Shown: piece after piece, positions 1 to 8,465 of the stretch
Position numbering within the stretch: position 1 is the stretch's first letter
Layout: the number at the start of each line of letters is the position of its first letter
Assembly (NCBI RefSeq): GCF_051233475.1
Contig: NZ_JBKFGH010000020.1
Location: forward strand, 1-64,000
From: Bacillus_BU sp051233475
Lineage (GTDB): Bacteria > Bacillota > Bacilli > Bacillales > Cytobacillaceae
Reading direction: 5' to 3'
DNA: 64,000 nucleotides
Made by a program: the position numbers and the translations under genes
Notes under the pieces: generated by a model
The model's database searches: none
What the model was told of the DNA's origin: nothing
Seen by the model: the letters and a program-made list of their open reading frames with translations, nothing else

Positions 1-188
1 GGTTAACCCCTCAAAAAGAAGCAGCACAAGCTTCTGTATTAAGGTTGCCCAAAAATAGTAAAAAACGCTCGGGCCTTGACAGTTTTGTTCATATCAGGTC
101 CTCTATGTCCGCTGATTAGCCAACCAAACTAAATCCAGCCAAACCAAACCAAACCCGCCAAGCTTTTATTGTTAGCTACGTAAAAATA

Positions 189-446
189 TTAATTCCGCAA
201 ACCGTTTCCCTGTTGTCCAAATTTAATAAACGTTTTTTCATCTTCAATGAGACCGCAAGTACCACATTGGACCCGGTAATCTGGTCCTTTATATGGGATA
301 TGAAATGGATCAAGCTGGCCATTGGTGAATTCTTGAATAACCTCCCCTGATACTGGATCCAGTTTTACAGACTGTGGCACTTGTTGGATAAGATTAAATC
401 GACTTCGATTTGTTTTACAATTAGGGCATCGATAAGGGGTGTTCAA
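189..446 (-). CDS. Small zinc-ribbon-like protein of unknown function
   Basis: An 85-residue protein with two CxxC pairs (CPNC at residues 7-10 and CGTC at 61-64), spaced like a four-cysteine zinc ribbon. The start is TTG, preceded seven bases upstream by a strong AAGGAGG, which supports translation. The middle part is polar and has no membrane segment or signal peptide. It stands alone: the next gene is divergent. I do not recognise the family beyond the metal-binding pattern, and zinc binding itself is inferred. Confidence 0.7.
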   Translation of the reverse strand: MNTPYRCPNCKTNRSRFNLIQQVPQSVKLDPVSGEVIQEFTNGQLDPFHIPYKGPDYRVQCGTCGLIEDEKTFIKFGQQGNGLRN

Positions 447-645
447 TTATTTTCCTCCTTCTGCAATAAAAGTCAGTATATTTTTTGCATTTTTCTGCTT
501 GAATATGTAACAATACGTCTAGAGTATTGTTTCTGAGGAAAAATTAACCTCAGAAGAAATAAAATAGTAAAAATCGTTATTCAAAAAGAGTTTATTACTA
601 TTTTATAAGGGTATGGGTGTTATAGAAACAAGGGGGAGAAGGAAC

Positions 646-1095
646 ATGAAAAAACGAGTTTTTTGGTTGGCGATGTTGCTGATGGTTTTATTTTTAACGG
701 CATGCTCGGGAGAAGAGGATGTGCCGGAAGAGGAAGAATTAAAATGGGTAGATGTAAAGGTTGACATTAATCCTGAAAAGCCGCTGCCTAATGAGCCGGT
801 TACTTTTAAAGCAGTCGTGACCTACGGTGACGAGGTAGTAACGGATGCCAATGAGGTCACGTTTGAAATTTGGCGCTCAAAAGATGAGAAGCATGAAGAA
901 ATTGAAATAAAAAAGGCAACGGACGGAGCATATCTACTAGAAAAAACCTTTGCGATGGAAGGGACCTATTATGTTATTGCCCATGTCACTGCCGAAAGTA
1001 TGCATAATATGCCGAAAAAAGAATTTGTTGTGGGTACTCCAAGTGAGCCAGAAGATAAAAATGCAAAGAGTCAATTTATGGAGGACCATGAGTAA
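646..1095 (+). CDS. YtkA/FixH-like lipoprotein
   Basis: A 149-residue secreted lipoprotein. The signal peptide ends in the lipobox LTAC (residues 17-20), so C20 would be lipidated and the protein held on the outer face of the membrane. A short acidic linker is followed by a beta-rich domain (about residues 30-130) resembling the YtkA-like domain of Bacillus lipoproteins; its phrases about giving, taking and transmitting (for example the motif around YYVIAHV) fit that immunoglobulin-like fold. An in-frame ATG lies 33 bases upstream, but the GGGGGAGAAGG site sits just before ATG 646, so 646 is preferred. The function is unknown. Confidence 0.75.
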   Translation: MKKRVFWLAMLLMVLFLTACSGEEDVPEEEELKWVDVKVDINPEKPLPNEPVTFKAVVTYGDEVVTDANEVTFEIWRSKDEKHEEIEIKKATDGAYLLEKTFAMEGTYYVIAHVTAESMHNMPKKEFVVGTPSEPEDKNAKSQFMEDHE

Positions 1096-1121
1096 AAAGT
1101 CTTTAACTTAATATAATCCGC

Positions 1122-1598
1122 CTAGAACATTTCGGTAATATCAATCTCTGAATATTGTAGTTCGACGCTTTTGGGGATACTGATCTCCAGTATCCCGTCC
1201 CGATAGTTTGCCGTTGCTCCTTTTTTCTTAACCATTGCTGGGAGGGTTAAACTGTGCTTATCATCAGGATTAGGGATATTTTCAATCATGATTAGATTAG
1301 CGGTGTGGTAGATTTTGATTTTTTTTAACCACTCTTCTGCTTTGATTGTAATTCGTACATAGACATGCTCATGTGTATCGTAGATGGTGTATTGCAATGA
1401 GGATTGCGACGAGTCCTGAAAATTTGAATCAGGGAACATATTTTTTAATAACTCCTGGGGATTCATCATTCCGCCTCTATGGTTGGACATCATTTTACCG
1501 ATTATGTCTTGAGTATATTTTTCAATGTCTTCAGGGCGAAAAGAATTCATCGTTTGTTTCATATTTTGATTAAATGGGAATAAATTCCAAGGAAACAT
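1122..1598 (-). CDS. Hsp20/alpha-crystallin family protein (GerT-like)
   Basis: A 158-residue protein whose C-terminal half (about residues 70-158) looks like a small heat-shock protein alpha-crystallin domain: alternating beta strands, then a closing segment of the type GILEISIPK. The N-terminal 65 residues are Met-, Phe- and Asn-rich, as in spore-associated relatives such as GerT. Hsp20 proteins act as ATP-independent chaperones; the spore-coat or germination role of GerT-like members is family knowledge, not shown here. The gene is divergent from the proline-rich protein at 1857, which also looks like a spore-surface protein. Confidence 0.75.
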   Translation of the reverse strand: MFPWNLFPFNQNMKQTMNSFRPEDIEKYTQDIIGKMMSNHRGGMMNPQELLKNMFPDSNFQDSSQSSLQYTIYDTHEHVYVRITIKAEEWLKKIKIYHTANLIMIENIPNPDDKHSLTLPAMVKKKGATANYRDGILEISIPKSVELQYSEIDITEMF

Positions 1599-1712
1599 AG
1601 GCCTATCTTCCTTTCAGATTATCAATGTTATCTTGAACGGTACTCGCTAGCATTCTATGCAATATGAAGCCCAACCGTTAAAGAAAATAATCATTAACCA
1701 TCAAATAGCATT

Positions 1713-1745
1713 AGAAAAGGGACAACAATGATTTGTTGTCCCTTT
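1713..1745. other. Perfect hairpin between divergent genes
   Basis: The inverted repeat GGGACAACAA / TTGTTGTCCC, loop TGAT, lies in the 258-bp divergent intergenic region. It looks like a terminator stem but has only three Ts after it, and it lies upstream of both flanking genes, so a terminator role is not obvious. A second short palindrome, GGGTAAAATACCC, follows at about 1765-1777. It could be an operator or a leader structure. Confidence 0.5.
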
Positions 1746-1856
1746 GTTGTAATAAAATTTAGTTGGGTAAAATACCCATTTTTGCGAGTACAAGTTGATA
1801 GGTAAATGACTAAAGAATATGATGAGGTGAGATTAACAAACAAAGGAGCGCGTTTT

Positions 1857-2285
1857 ATGTATCCAAGTCACTTACCGTTATATAATAACTATCCAAATAG
1901 TGAAGAAGCTTACTTATATTCAAATCCATTCGAAGAGGAGATTTATTACGATGAAATTTATGGAGGCAGACAATTTGGTGGGTTCCCACCTCCATTTACA
2001 CCTCCATTTGCACCTCCAGGTCAAGGACCTACGGGAGGCCCTCCAACTTCACCACCGCCATCTTTTGTTCCTCAACAACAAGCAGGAGCATTTGCCGTGG
2101 ATCCAGGCGGAATTAGAAGATGCTTATACAGATACACCTATGTATGGCTGAGAGGTTTTGCGCAATTTTGGTTCTATCCAACATTTGTTGGCCGAAACTC
2201 TGTCTCAGGATATCGTTGGACTGGATTTAATTGGGTTTATTTCGGAATAAGCTTACGGCAAATCCAATCATTTACTTGCATTTAA
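1857..2285 (+). CDS. Proline-rich protein, possibly spore-surface
   Basis: A 142-residue protein of three parts: a Tyr/Asn-rich N-terminus (residues 1-38), a Gly/Pro-rich stretch with repeated PPF and PPP motifs (about 39-75), and an aromatic C-terminal domain rich in Tyr, Trp and Phe that ends in a Cys-containing tail (about 80-142). It has no signal peptide. ATG 1857 is preferred over the ATG at 1806 because AAGGAG stands nine bases before it. I do not recognise a named family. The composition resembles Bacillus coat or surface proteins, so that suggestion is inference only. Confidence 0.65.
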   Translation: MYPSHLPLYNNYPNSEEAYLYSNPFEEEIYYDEIYGGRQFGGFPPPFTPPFAPPGQGPTGGPPTSPPPSFVPQQQAGAFAVDPGGIRRCLYRYTYVWLRGFAQFWFYPTFVGRNSVSGYRWTGFNWVYFGISLRQIQSFTCI

Positions 2286-2355
2286 CAGTGTGAAGAATTC
2301 TATATTCGTAGGGCAGGAATATGCCAAAATAGCACACAATAATATTATTTTATCT

Positions 2356-2396
2356 TCCAAGCGATGCTTTTAACTAAGGCATCGTTTTACTTTTAA
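2356..2396. terminator. Bidirectional terminator
   Basis: The stem AGCGATGC / GCATCGTT is followed by TTTTACTTTT on the plus strand and preceded by an A-rich tract. It sits between the convergent ends of the proline-rich gene and the MATE gene and probably serves both. Confidence 0.6.
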
Positions 2397-2412
2397 TATA
2401 AAAGCCATTAAC

Positions 2413-3783
2413 TTATATTAAAGTTTTCTTTTCTGGTTTTAATAATCGCCTATTTTGAACTGATACCAATCTTACGGAAAGGCAGATGGCGCCAATCGCT
2501 AATCCGGAAATTAAGCCGACCCAATACCCGTATGGACCCCAATTCGTAAAATTAGCCAAATAATAGCCTAAAGGGAGCCCAATCAACCAGTAAGAAACGA
2601 GTGCCATAATAAAGGTGATGTTGACATCCTTGTAGCCTCGCAATGCACCTTGAATCGGTGCCTGAAGAGCATCGGAAAGTTGGAAAAACAGTGCATAAAT
2701 GAGAAAATGTGCGGTAAGCTCCTGAACAGCAGGGTCGTCTGTATAAATTCCAGCAATTTCACTGCGAAAAAATAAAAGGATAAGGCCTGAGAAAAATGCC
2801 ATCAGTACCGCAATCCCTATCCCCAATAAGCTGTAGGTTCGTGCATCATCATTGCGGGAGGCACCTATCTCAAATCCAACGACAATCGTTAAAGCCATCG
2901 AGATGCTTAGCGGAATCATGTATAATAACGTGGCAAAATTAATCGCAGCCTGATGGGAAGCAATCGTAATCGTGTTAAAATCACTCATCAATAAGGTGAC
3001 CGCTGAAAAAATACTCGTTTCAAAAAACATCGCAAAGCCGATAGGGACCCCGATTTTTAAAATTTCCTTCCATATTGTTATCTTTACAGGATAGAGCTGT
3101 CTAAATACTTGATAACTTTTAAAGGGTCTTTGCTTATGGATGATCCCAATTGCAATAAATGTAATGAGCCAATATGTGATCGAGGTCGCATATCCAGCCC
3201 CAACTCCGCCAAGCTCTGGAACTCCAAATTTACCAAAAATAAATAAATAATTAAAAAATACATTAATAGGCAAGGAAATAAGTGTGATCACCATTGATAC
3301 TCTTGTCTTCCCTAAGGCATCAATGAATGAACGAAGCACATTAAAAACAAACAAGGGAATCATACCGTAGCTTAATGCAATTAAATAATTCTTTGCCACA
3401 ATTTGAACCCCTGTATCTAAGTTCATTCCATTTAAAATCGGAGTGAGGAAAAAGGAACCTAAAAGGATTACGATGATGGCAATCACAACTGCAAGGTAGA
3501 TTCCTTGTATTACAGACAACGAAACCCTTTGTGAATTGCTTGCTCCAAACAGCTGGGCAATAATAGGTGTGATGGCAACCATGATTCCACTGAGTCCTGT
3601 GAATATCGGCACCCAAAGGGAGGAGCCAATTGCGACACCTGCTAAATCAGTGGAACTATAATGACCGGACATCATAGTATCAAAAAAATTCATCATAAAA
3701 AGTCCGACTTGGGTTATTAAAATTGGAATTAAGATCACTAATAATTGCTGTAATTTCTCAGAAAGCGACAATGTTTTTTTCAT
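2413..3783 (-). CDS. MATE family multidrug/cation efflux transporter
   Basis: A 456-residue integral membrane protein with about twelve hydrophobic segments in two similar halves, the usual size and layout of NorM-type MATE exporters. These exchange Na+ or H+ for cationic drugs at the cytoplasmic membrane. Early family-like features include the helix 1 region with MMNFFDTMMSGHYS (residues about 29-42), matching the family pattern of a small/Asp-containing helix followed by GHYS-type residues. It is a single gene with its own upstream region. The substrate cannot be predicted. Confidence 0.88.
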   Translation of the reverse strand: MKKTLSLSEKLQQLLVILIPILITQVGLFMMNFFDTMMSGHYSSTDLAGVAIGSSLWVPIFTGLSGIMVAITPIIAQLFGASNSQRVSLSVIQGIYLAVVIAIIVILLGSFFLTPILNGMNLDTGVQIVAKNYLIALSYGMIPLFVFNVLRSFIDALGKTRVSMVITLISLPINVFFNYLFIFGKFGVPELGGVGAGYATSITYWLITFIAIGIIHKQRPFKSYQVFRQLYPVKITIWKEILKIGVPIGFAMFFETSIFSAVTLLMSDFNTITIASHQAAINFATLLYMIPLSISMALTIVVGFEIGASRNDDARTYSLLGIGIAVLMAFFSGLILLFFRSEIAGIYTDDPAVQELTAHFLIYALFFQLSDALQAPIQGALRGYKDVNITFIMALVSYWLIGLPLGYYLANFTNWGPYGYWVGLISGLAIGAICLSVRLVSVQNRRLLKPEKKTLI

Positions 3784-3941
3784 AAGAGGTCCTCAGTTTC
3801 TATAATAATGATAACGGGAAAATTATATCATACTTTGCTAGAGTTCAATTATTCAGTGAAACGAACATATGAATAATGGAAAAGAATGAAAGAGCTTCTG
3901 TCTGTTAATCATAGATAATAAATGATTAAGGAGCGAACAGT

Positions 3942-4097
3942 ATGGATTATAAATTAAATCGAATTAATCCAAACCAAACTCAAATTTTTTTCCCGGATGG
4001 AAGGTTTGAAACATTAACCAATGAGGAGCTGAGTCATTTTCTTTCGGAAGTGGGTGAAGATGAGGCAGTTTCAAGTGAAGGGGATACTGGAGAATAG
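3942..4097 (+). CDS. Small acidic protein of 51 residues
   Basis: An open frame of 51 codons plus stop. It has an AAGGAG site seven bases before the ATG and a terminator hairpin directly after the stop, so it looks like a complete small transcription unit. The product starts MDYKLNRINPNQ, has a central FFPDGRFETLTNEEL stretch and a C-terminus rich in Glu, Ser and Gly. It has no membrane segment, and I do not recognise the family. Confidence 0.6.
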   Translation: MDYKLNRINPNQTQIFFPDGRFETLTNEELSHFLSEVGEDEAVSSEGDTGE

Positions 4098-4105
4098 TAA
4101 TATAA

Positions 4106-4138
4106 AAAACGCTCCGATTCATTTTCGGAGCGTTACTT
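4106..4138. terminator. Bidirectional terminator
   Basis: The perfect stem AACGCTCCGA / TCGGAGCGTT, loop TTCATTT, has an A-run on its left and T-rich sequence on its right. It lies between the convergent small gene at 3942 and the acetyltransferase gene. Confidence 0.8.
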
Positions 4139-4151
4139 GTTATTGTCTAGC

Positions 4152-4712
4152 CTACGCTTCAAGCAATTGTGACGATTCTTGTTCTTGTGGATTGGTTCTT
4201 AGTACATGGAAAGTGTATTGATCCTTTGATATTTCATAAAGGTCATATACATTTTCTTTAGCATTTATTTGATCATACAAGGGTTTTCTGAGTTCGTTTA
4301 CATTCATGACATAGGGAAGTTTTTCGGCAGCTTTAATGGACCGAATATTAGTTTTTCTAATGCGCATGAATACCCTTTCAATACCGAGCTCATAAAATAG
4401 TTCATTAAAAAATGCGTCCTTAGCAGGCTTATTATAACCTTTGCCATGATAAGGCTTGCCGAGCCAGGTTCCTAGAAAACCAGCATGATCCTGAATATCA
4501 AACAGATTAATCGTCCCAATCGGAGCGCCCCATTCATCAAGAATCGTACGTGAAATTAATTCACCGCGTTCTTCTGCTTCGATTGTCTGCTTCGTGATAA
4601 AAACAAACTCATCATAACAATTTGCCTTATGGCGCACAAAAGGGAAGACTTCTGGGTGCGTCATTAAATCATACAAAGTATGACAATCGTGAAGATCCCG
4701 CTTCTTGAGCAT
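4152..4712 (-). CDS. GNAT family N-acetyltransferase
   Basis: A 186-residue single-domain GNAT acetyltransferase, RimJ/RimL-like. It shows the acetyl-CoA loop region GKPYHGKGYNKPAKDAF (about residues 94-110) after the beta-bulge strand with TWLG. The family moves an acetyl group from acetyl-CoA to an amine; the substrate is unknown. The open frame continues to 4781, but ATG 4712 has GGAGGG eight bases upstream. The extra codons overlap a strongly structured leader, so 4712 is the better start. Confidence 0.85.
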   Translation of the reverse strand: MLKKRDLHDCHTLYDLMTHPEVFPFVRHKANCYDEFVFITKQTIEAEERGELISRTILDEWGAPIGTINLFDIQDHAGFLGTWLGKPYHGKGYNKPAKDAFFNELFYELGIERVFMRIRKTNIRSIKAAEKLPYVMNVNELRKPLYDQINAKENVYDLYEISKDQYTFHVLRTNPQEQESSQLLEA

Positions 4713-4713
4713 G

Positions 4714-4885
4714 CTAATCCCTCCAATTAAAGGGCAGTCCGAAACCGAACCCATGCGTAAAGAAACATCGGTCCATCCCACCCTCGAAATTTTTTGTGTT
4801 GCGAAAAAATTTCGGGGTGGGAATCGAACCCACTAGGACCAGAAAACTGGTGGCGCACCATTTGCCTTCCCTAATAACTTAGTAT
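4714..4885 (-). ncRNA. Structured leader with a tRNA T-arm-like element
   Basis: On the minus strand the acetyltransferase gene is preceded by about 165 bases dense in base pairing. A T-arm look-alike, GTGGG-TTCGATT-CCCAC (4829-4813), has a seven-base loop that fits the tRNA T-loop consensus. Its 3' strand CCCACCC can instead pair with GGGTGGG (4782-4776), extended by CGAAATTTTTT against AAAAAATTTCG, so the two folds exclude each other. GGTCC just before the T-arm matches GGACC after the long stem. There is no matching acceptor stem or anticodon arm, so it is not a normal tRNA. A TATACT-like -10 lies near 4885-4880. It matches no riboswitch class I know. Confidence 0.5.
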
Positions 4886-5004
4886 ATTTAATTGTTTTTT
4901 GAAAAAAGTATCATACGTTACTTATATTATAAGAAATTATAAAAAAATGATATAGGTATTTTTATGAAATTTTTATGCTAATTATGACATTTGTCACTAA
5001 TTTT

Positions 5005-6129
5005 TCACTTTTCTACATAAACAAATTCACCATTGATCATTGTCCATTTTGGTTTTGCGAAATAGCTAAAGGGATGATGACTCCAAAGGACAAGATCTGC
5101 GTCTTTTCCTGGTGAAATACTGCCTAATTGCTGGTCAATTTTCAAGTTTCTGGCCGGATTAATCGTGATTCCCTCAAGGGCTTTTTGCTCGGATAGTCCT
5201 TCACGAACCGCTAGCGCAGCACAGATGTTTAAATATTGAATCGGCGTATAGGGGTGGTCTGTCGTAATCGAGACTTCTATCCCGTGGTTAGTGAGCTCAA
5301 GGTACGTTTTCCATGTTTTATTTTTTAACTCAACTTTCGACCGCCGTGTTAAAGTAGGACCTACAGAAACTTTTAAGTTATATCCTGCTAATTCTGATGC
5401 GATCAAATGACCTTCAGTACAATGCTCAATTCGAAGGTCAAGATCAAATTCAGAAGCAAGTCTTACTGCAGACATAATATCATCCGCACGGTGAGCATGG
5501 ATTCTAACAGGAATTTCACCTTTCAGAGCTTTAATAATGGGTCTCATTCTGAATGAATCTCGATTCTCCACTCTTTGTGCTTCATAAAATGCTTCTCTAA
5601 GCTTACCCATAATTCCCATCCGGGTGATGGAGTCAGCGCTGCCATGACTGTGGATTCGTTTCGGATTCTCACCAAAAGCAATTTTTAAACCAGCTGTTTC
5701 CTGAACAATCATTTTGTCAATGCTTTTTCCGGCGGTTTTAATGACAGATGTTGTACCGCCAATAATGTTAGCACTTCCAGGCATCACATGGACAGTTGTG
5801 ATCCCGTACTTAACTGCATCGGAAAAGGCAGGATCGAGCGGATACACACCATCCATTGCGCGAATATGCGGGGTTAGCGGTTCAACCGTCTCGTTTGCAT
5901 CATTTCCAGCCCAACCCGTTCCTTCATCATACAAACCTAAGTGAGTGTGGACATCGATAAATCCTGGAAACAAAAAATTTCCGAAACAGTCAACCTCTAG
6001 CGTGTTCTCAGTTGAGGGTAAATCAGTTCCAACCATCATTATTTTTCCGTTTTCAATTAAAACGTCGCCTTTTGGGATGGGCTGATTGGTGATCGGATAA
6101 ATATGTGCATTGGTTAATAATAGTCTCAT
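5005..6129 (-). CDS. Imidazolonepropionase-like amidohydrolase
   Basis: A 374-residue metal-dependent hydrolase of the amidohydrolase superfamily. The N-terminal strand region (1-50) leads into the metal-binding HTH motif in FIDVHTHLG (about residues 59-67). Later HAHR and EHC motifs (about 213 and 236) give further metal histidines, and TTDHP (about 290-294) supplies the catalytic Asp. The C-terminal segment has the family's usual PGKDADLVLW. The substrate is probably a cyclic amide or a peptide-derived compound. It differs from the HutI at 60339 and is not in a histidine operon. It is a single gene. Confidence 0.85.
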   Translation of the reverse strand: MRLLLTNAHIYPITNQPIPKGDVLIENGKIMMVGTDLPSTENTLEVDCFGNFLFPGFIDVHTHLGLYDEGTGWAGNDANETVEPLTPHIRAMDGVYPLDPAFSDAVKYGITTVHVMPGSANIIGGTTSVIKTAGKSIDKMIVQETAGLKIAFGENPKRIHSHGSADSITRMGIMGKLREAFYEAQRVENRDSFRMRPIIKALKGEIPVRIHAHRADDIMSAVRLASEFDLDLRIEHCTEGHLIASELAGYNLKVSVGPTLTRRSKVELKNKTWKTYLELTNHGIEVSITTDHPYTPIQYLNICAALAVREGLSEQKALEGITINPARNLKIDQQLGSISPGKDADLVLWSHHPFSYFAKPKWTMINGEFVYVEK

Positions 6130-6222
6130 GATGTATCTATCCTTATGTGATTAATGACCTTACTGTATATTACTAATATTATGCACATAGTGAGCTTGTT
6201 CTCTTCTAATTTTGAGGTATTT

Positions 6223-7002
6223 CTAGAAAAATCCCATAAATTGTAATGTAAGGATAACTCCTCCAAGAATCCAAACATATACGGCAAATATTTTCAAAGA
6301 CCGCTTTTTTAAAAATGAAATCATACCGACTACGGCCAAATAGCCAAAAATAGCGGAAGATAGGGTGGCAATAAATAAACTGCCAAATGAAACAGCTTCA
6401 ACTGTGTTTGTAGTCATTTTAATGAATTGAAGAACAATCCCCCCAGCGATCGCAGGAATCGAGAGCAAGAATGAAAAATAGGCTGCCGTTTCACGATCAA
6501 GCTTTCTAAACAGCCCGGCAGCGATAGTAAGGCCTGAGCGGGATATCGCAGGAAAAATAGCAGCTGCTTGGAAAGTTCCGATAAAAAGGGCGTCACCATA
6601 ACCAATTTCACTCGTTTTCCTGCTTCCTGATTTCACTCCATCGGCCAACCAGAGAATTCCCCCCGTTATTAAAAACTCCCAGCCAATGGTTACCCCAGTT
6701 TTCGAAATCTCATCAAATAGATCATTAAATACAAAACCAACCACTACGGCGGGAATCGTCCCTACTACTAATAATAACGATTGCTTTTGAAATGGATGTT
6801 TGATGATATCTATTAATTCCTGTTTATAAACCACTAAAACAGCTAGTAATGTTCCAATATGCAGCATCGTATCAAGAAACAGCCCCGCTTCATCAAGCTG
6901 AAAAAGGTGCCTTCCCAAATACAAGTGCCCTGTGCTTGAGATAGGTAAAAATTCAGTCAAGCCTTGAATTATTCCGAGGATAAAAGCCTCAAACATTGAC
7001 AT
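6223..7002 (-). CDS. uppP: Undecaprenyl-diphosphatase UppP (BacA family)
   Basis: A 259-residue membrane enzyme with about eight helices. It removes a phosphate from undecaprenyl diphosphate so the lipid carrier can be reused in peptidoglycan and teichoic acid synthesis, and overproduction gives bacitracin resistance. Family motifs are clear: the N-terminal QGLTEFLPISSTGHL (about residues 14-28) and the catalytic region FPAISRSGLTIAAG (about 150-163). Length is normal for the family. It is transcribed alone, away from the tandem repeat array upstream. Confidence 0.95.
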   Translation of the reverse strand: MSMFEAFILGIIQGLTEFLPISSTGHLYLGRHLFQLDEAGLFLDTMLHIGTLLAVLVVYKQELIDIIKHPFQKQSLLLVVGTIPAVVVGFVFNDLFDEISKTGVTIGWEFLITGGILWLADGVKSGSRKTSEIGYGDALFIGTFQAAAIFPAISRSGLTIAAGLFRKLDRETAAYFSFLLSIPAIAGGIVLQFIKMTTNTVEAVSFGSLFIATLSSAIFGYLAVVGMISFLKKRSLKIFAVYVWILGGVILTLQFMGFF

Positions 7003-7088
7003 ATGTTCATCATTCCTTATTTTTTACTCGGTGAGATACACCTCTTAGAAAATGTATTCATGTTGTCCTAAACAAGAACATGAATATC

Positions 7089-7971
7089 GTTCCCGTCTTG
7101 GCTCTTTCGGTTGCTTTCGGGCACGATCACGCCTTGATCGTTCCCGTCAAGGCACTTTTCGGGCGCTTCCGGGCACAATCACGCACTGAATGTTCCCGTC
7201 ATGGCGCTTTTTTGGCGTTTTCGGGCACGATCACGCACTGAATGTTCCCGTCAAGGCGCTTTTTTGGCGTTTTCGGGCACAATCAGGCTCTGAACGTTCC
7301 CGTCAAGGCACTTTTCGGGCGCTTACGGGCACAATCATGCACTGAATGTTCCCGTCAAGGCACTTTTCGGGCGCTTACAGGCACAATCAGGCTCTGATCG
7401 TTCCCGTCAAGGCACTTTTTTGGCGTTTTGGGGCACGATCACGCACTGAATGTTCCCGTCAAGGCACTTTTCGGGCGCTTACGGGCACGATCACGCACTG
7501 AATGTTCCCGTCAAGGCACTTTTCGAGCACTTCCGGGCACGATCACGCACTGACCATTCCCGTCAAGGCACTTCTCGGTCGCTTCCGGGCACACTCACGC
7601 ACTGAGCGTTCCCGTCAAGGCACTGTTCGGGCACTTCCGGGCACGATCACGCACTGACCATTCCCGTCAAGGCACTTTTCGGTCGCTTCCGGGCACAATC
7701 ACGCACTGAGCGTTCCCGTCAAGGCACTTTTCGGTCGCTTCCGGGCACAATCACGCACTGAATGTTCCCGTCAAGGCACTTTTTGGTCGCTTCCGGGCAC
7801 AATCACGCACTGAATGTTCCCGTTAAGGCACTTTTCGGTCGCTTCCGGGCACAATCACGCACTGAACGTTCCCGTCAAGGCACTTTTCGGTCGCTTCCGG
7901 GCACAATCACGCACTGAATGTTCCCGTCAAGGCACTTTTTGGTCGCTTCCGGGCACGTTCACAATCTGATA
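7089..7971. repeat. Tandem array of 17 x 52-bp units (family A)
   Basis: Units begin with GTTCCCGTC(A/T) at 7089, 7140, 7192, 7244, 7296, 7348, 7400, 7452, 7504, 7556, 7608, 7660, 7712, 7764, 7816, 7868 and 7920. The period is 52 bp after the first, 51-bp step. Copies differ by scattered substitutions and almost no indels. Each unit has CGGGCAC and GTTCCCG as imperfect inverted arms 15 bases apart. GC content is clearly higher than in the flanks. No open frame runs through it and there are no unique spacers, so it is not a CRISPR. It fills the space between uppP and the divergent yxl-type operon. Confidence 0.95.
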
Positions 7972-8037
7972 GAGGGGAACAACCGGCAAGAAAATTTGGG
8001 TCGGGAGAAAATTGCCTTTTGTAAATTCACACAATGT

Positions 8038-8065
8038 TGAAACCATTCTGAACTATTTTCGTAGA
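8038..8065 (+). promoter_or_regulatory. ECF (sigma-W-like) promoter
   Basis: TGAAAC at 8038-8043, 16 bases, then CGTA at 8060-8063. This matches the B. subtilis sigma-W consensus in both boxes and in spacing. It lies about 50 bases before the ATG of the DUF4870 gene and would drive the four-gene operon. CGTA rather than CGTC or CGAC favours sigma-W over sigma-M or sigma-X; overlap between ECF factors is common. Confidence 0.6.
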
Positions 8066-8111
8066 AAATGCTATAGAATAAATGTGAAAGATAAAAGGGG
8101 AGTGATTTTGC

Positions 8112-8435
8112 ATGCCTACGAATGAGGAACGGACATTGGCTGCAGTGATTTATGTGATTAGTTTTTTTACTGTCTTTATCGGTCCCGTGATTATTTGGTT
8201 GTTGAAGAAAAATGATTCGGATTTTATTGATTATCATGGCAAGGAATATTTAAATTTCCTGATTTCCTATACAGTATATTCGGTGGTCAGCTTGCTATTA
8301 ATGCTTGTTTTCATCGGGTTTGTTTTAATATGGGTTGTAGGGGTTTTAGCGTTTATTTTTACGATCGTAGCAGCGATCAAGGCCTATGAGGGTGAAGAGT
8401 ACAGAATTCCGCTTATCTTTCGAATCATTAGCTAG
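8112..8435 (+). CDS. DUF4870 family membrane protein
   Basis: A 107-residue protein with three hydrophobic segments (about residues 9-30, 46-66 and 68-92). It has the polar loop NDSDFIDYHGKEYLNF (about 37-52), typical of DUF4870 (compare YyzI-type small membrane proteins, where the phrase F..H.K..LNF is conserved). AGGGGAG precedes the ATG. It is the first gene of an operon with an ABC transporter and lies behind an ECF-type promoter, so a membrane-stress role is likely. No biochemical function is known for the family. Confidence 0.82.
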   Translation: MPTNEERTLAAVIYVISFFTVFIGPVIIWLLKKNDSDFIDYHGKEYLNFLISYTVYSVVSLLLMLVFIGFVLIWVVGVLAFIFTIVAAIKAYEGEEYRIPLIFRIIS

Positions 8436-8465
8436 CTAAAAAGAAGACACAAAGGTGGTGAAACA

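Noticed and set aside
4801..4880. Ordinary tRNA gene on the minus strand
   Set aside because: Only the T-arm is convincing. No 5' strand pairs with the bases after the T-arm, no D-arm and no seven-base anticodon loop can be drawn.
7089..7971. CRISPR array
   Set aside because: The period is fixed and the whole 52-bp unit repeats; there are no unique spacers and no cas genes.
7959..8237. 92-residue minus-strand protein
   Set aside because: It crosses the ECF promoter and the DUF4870 gene antisense, with no family likeness.
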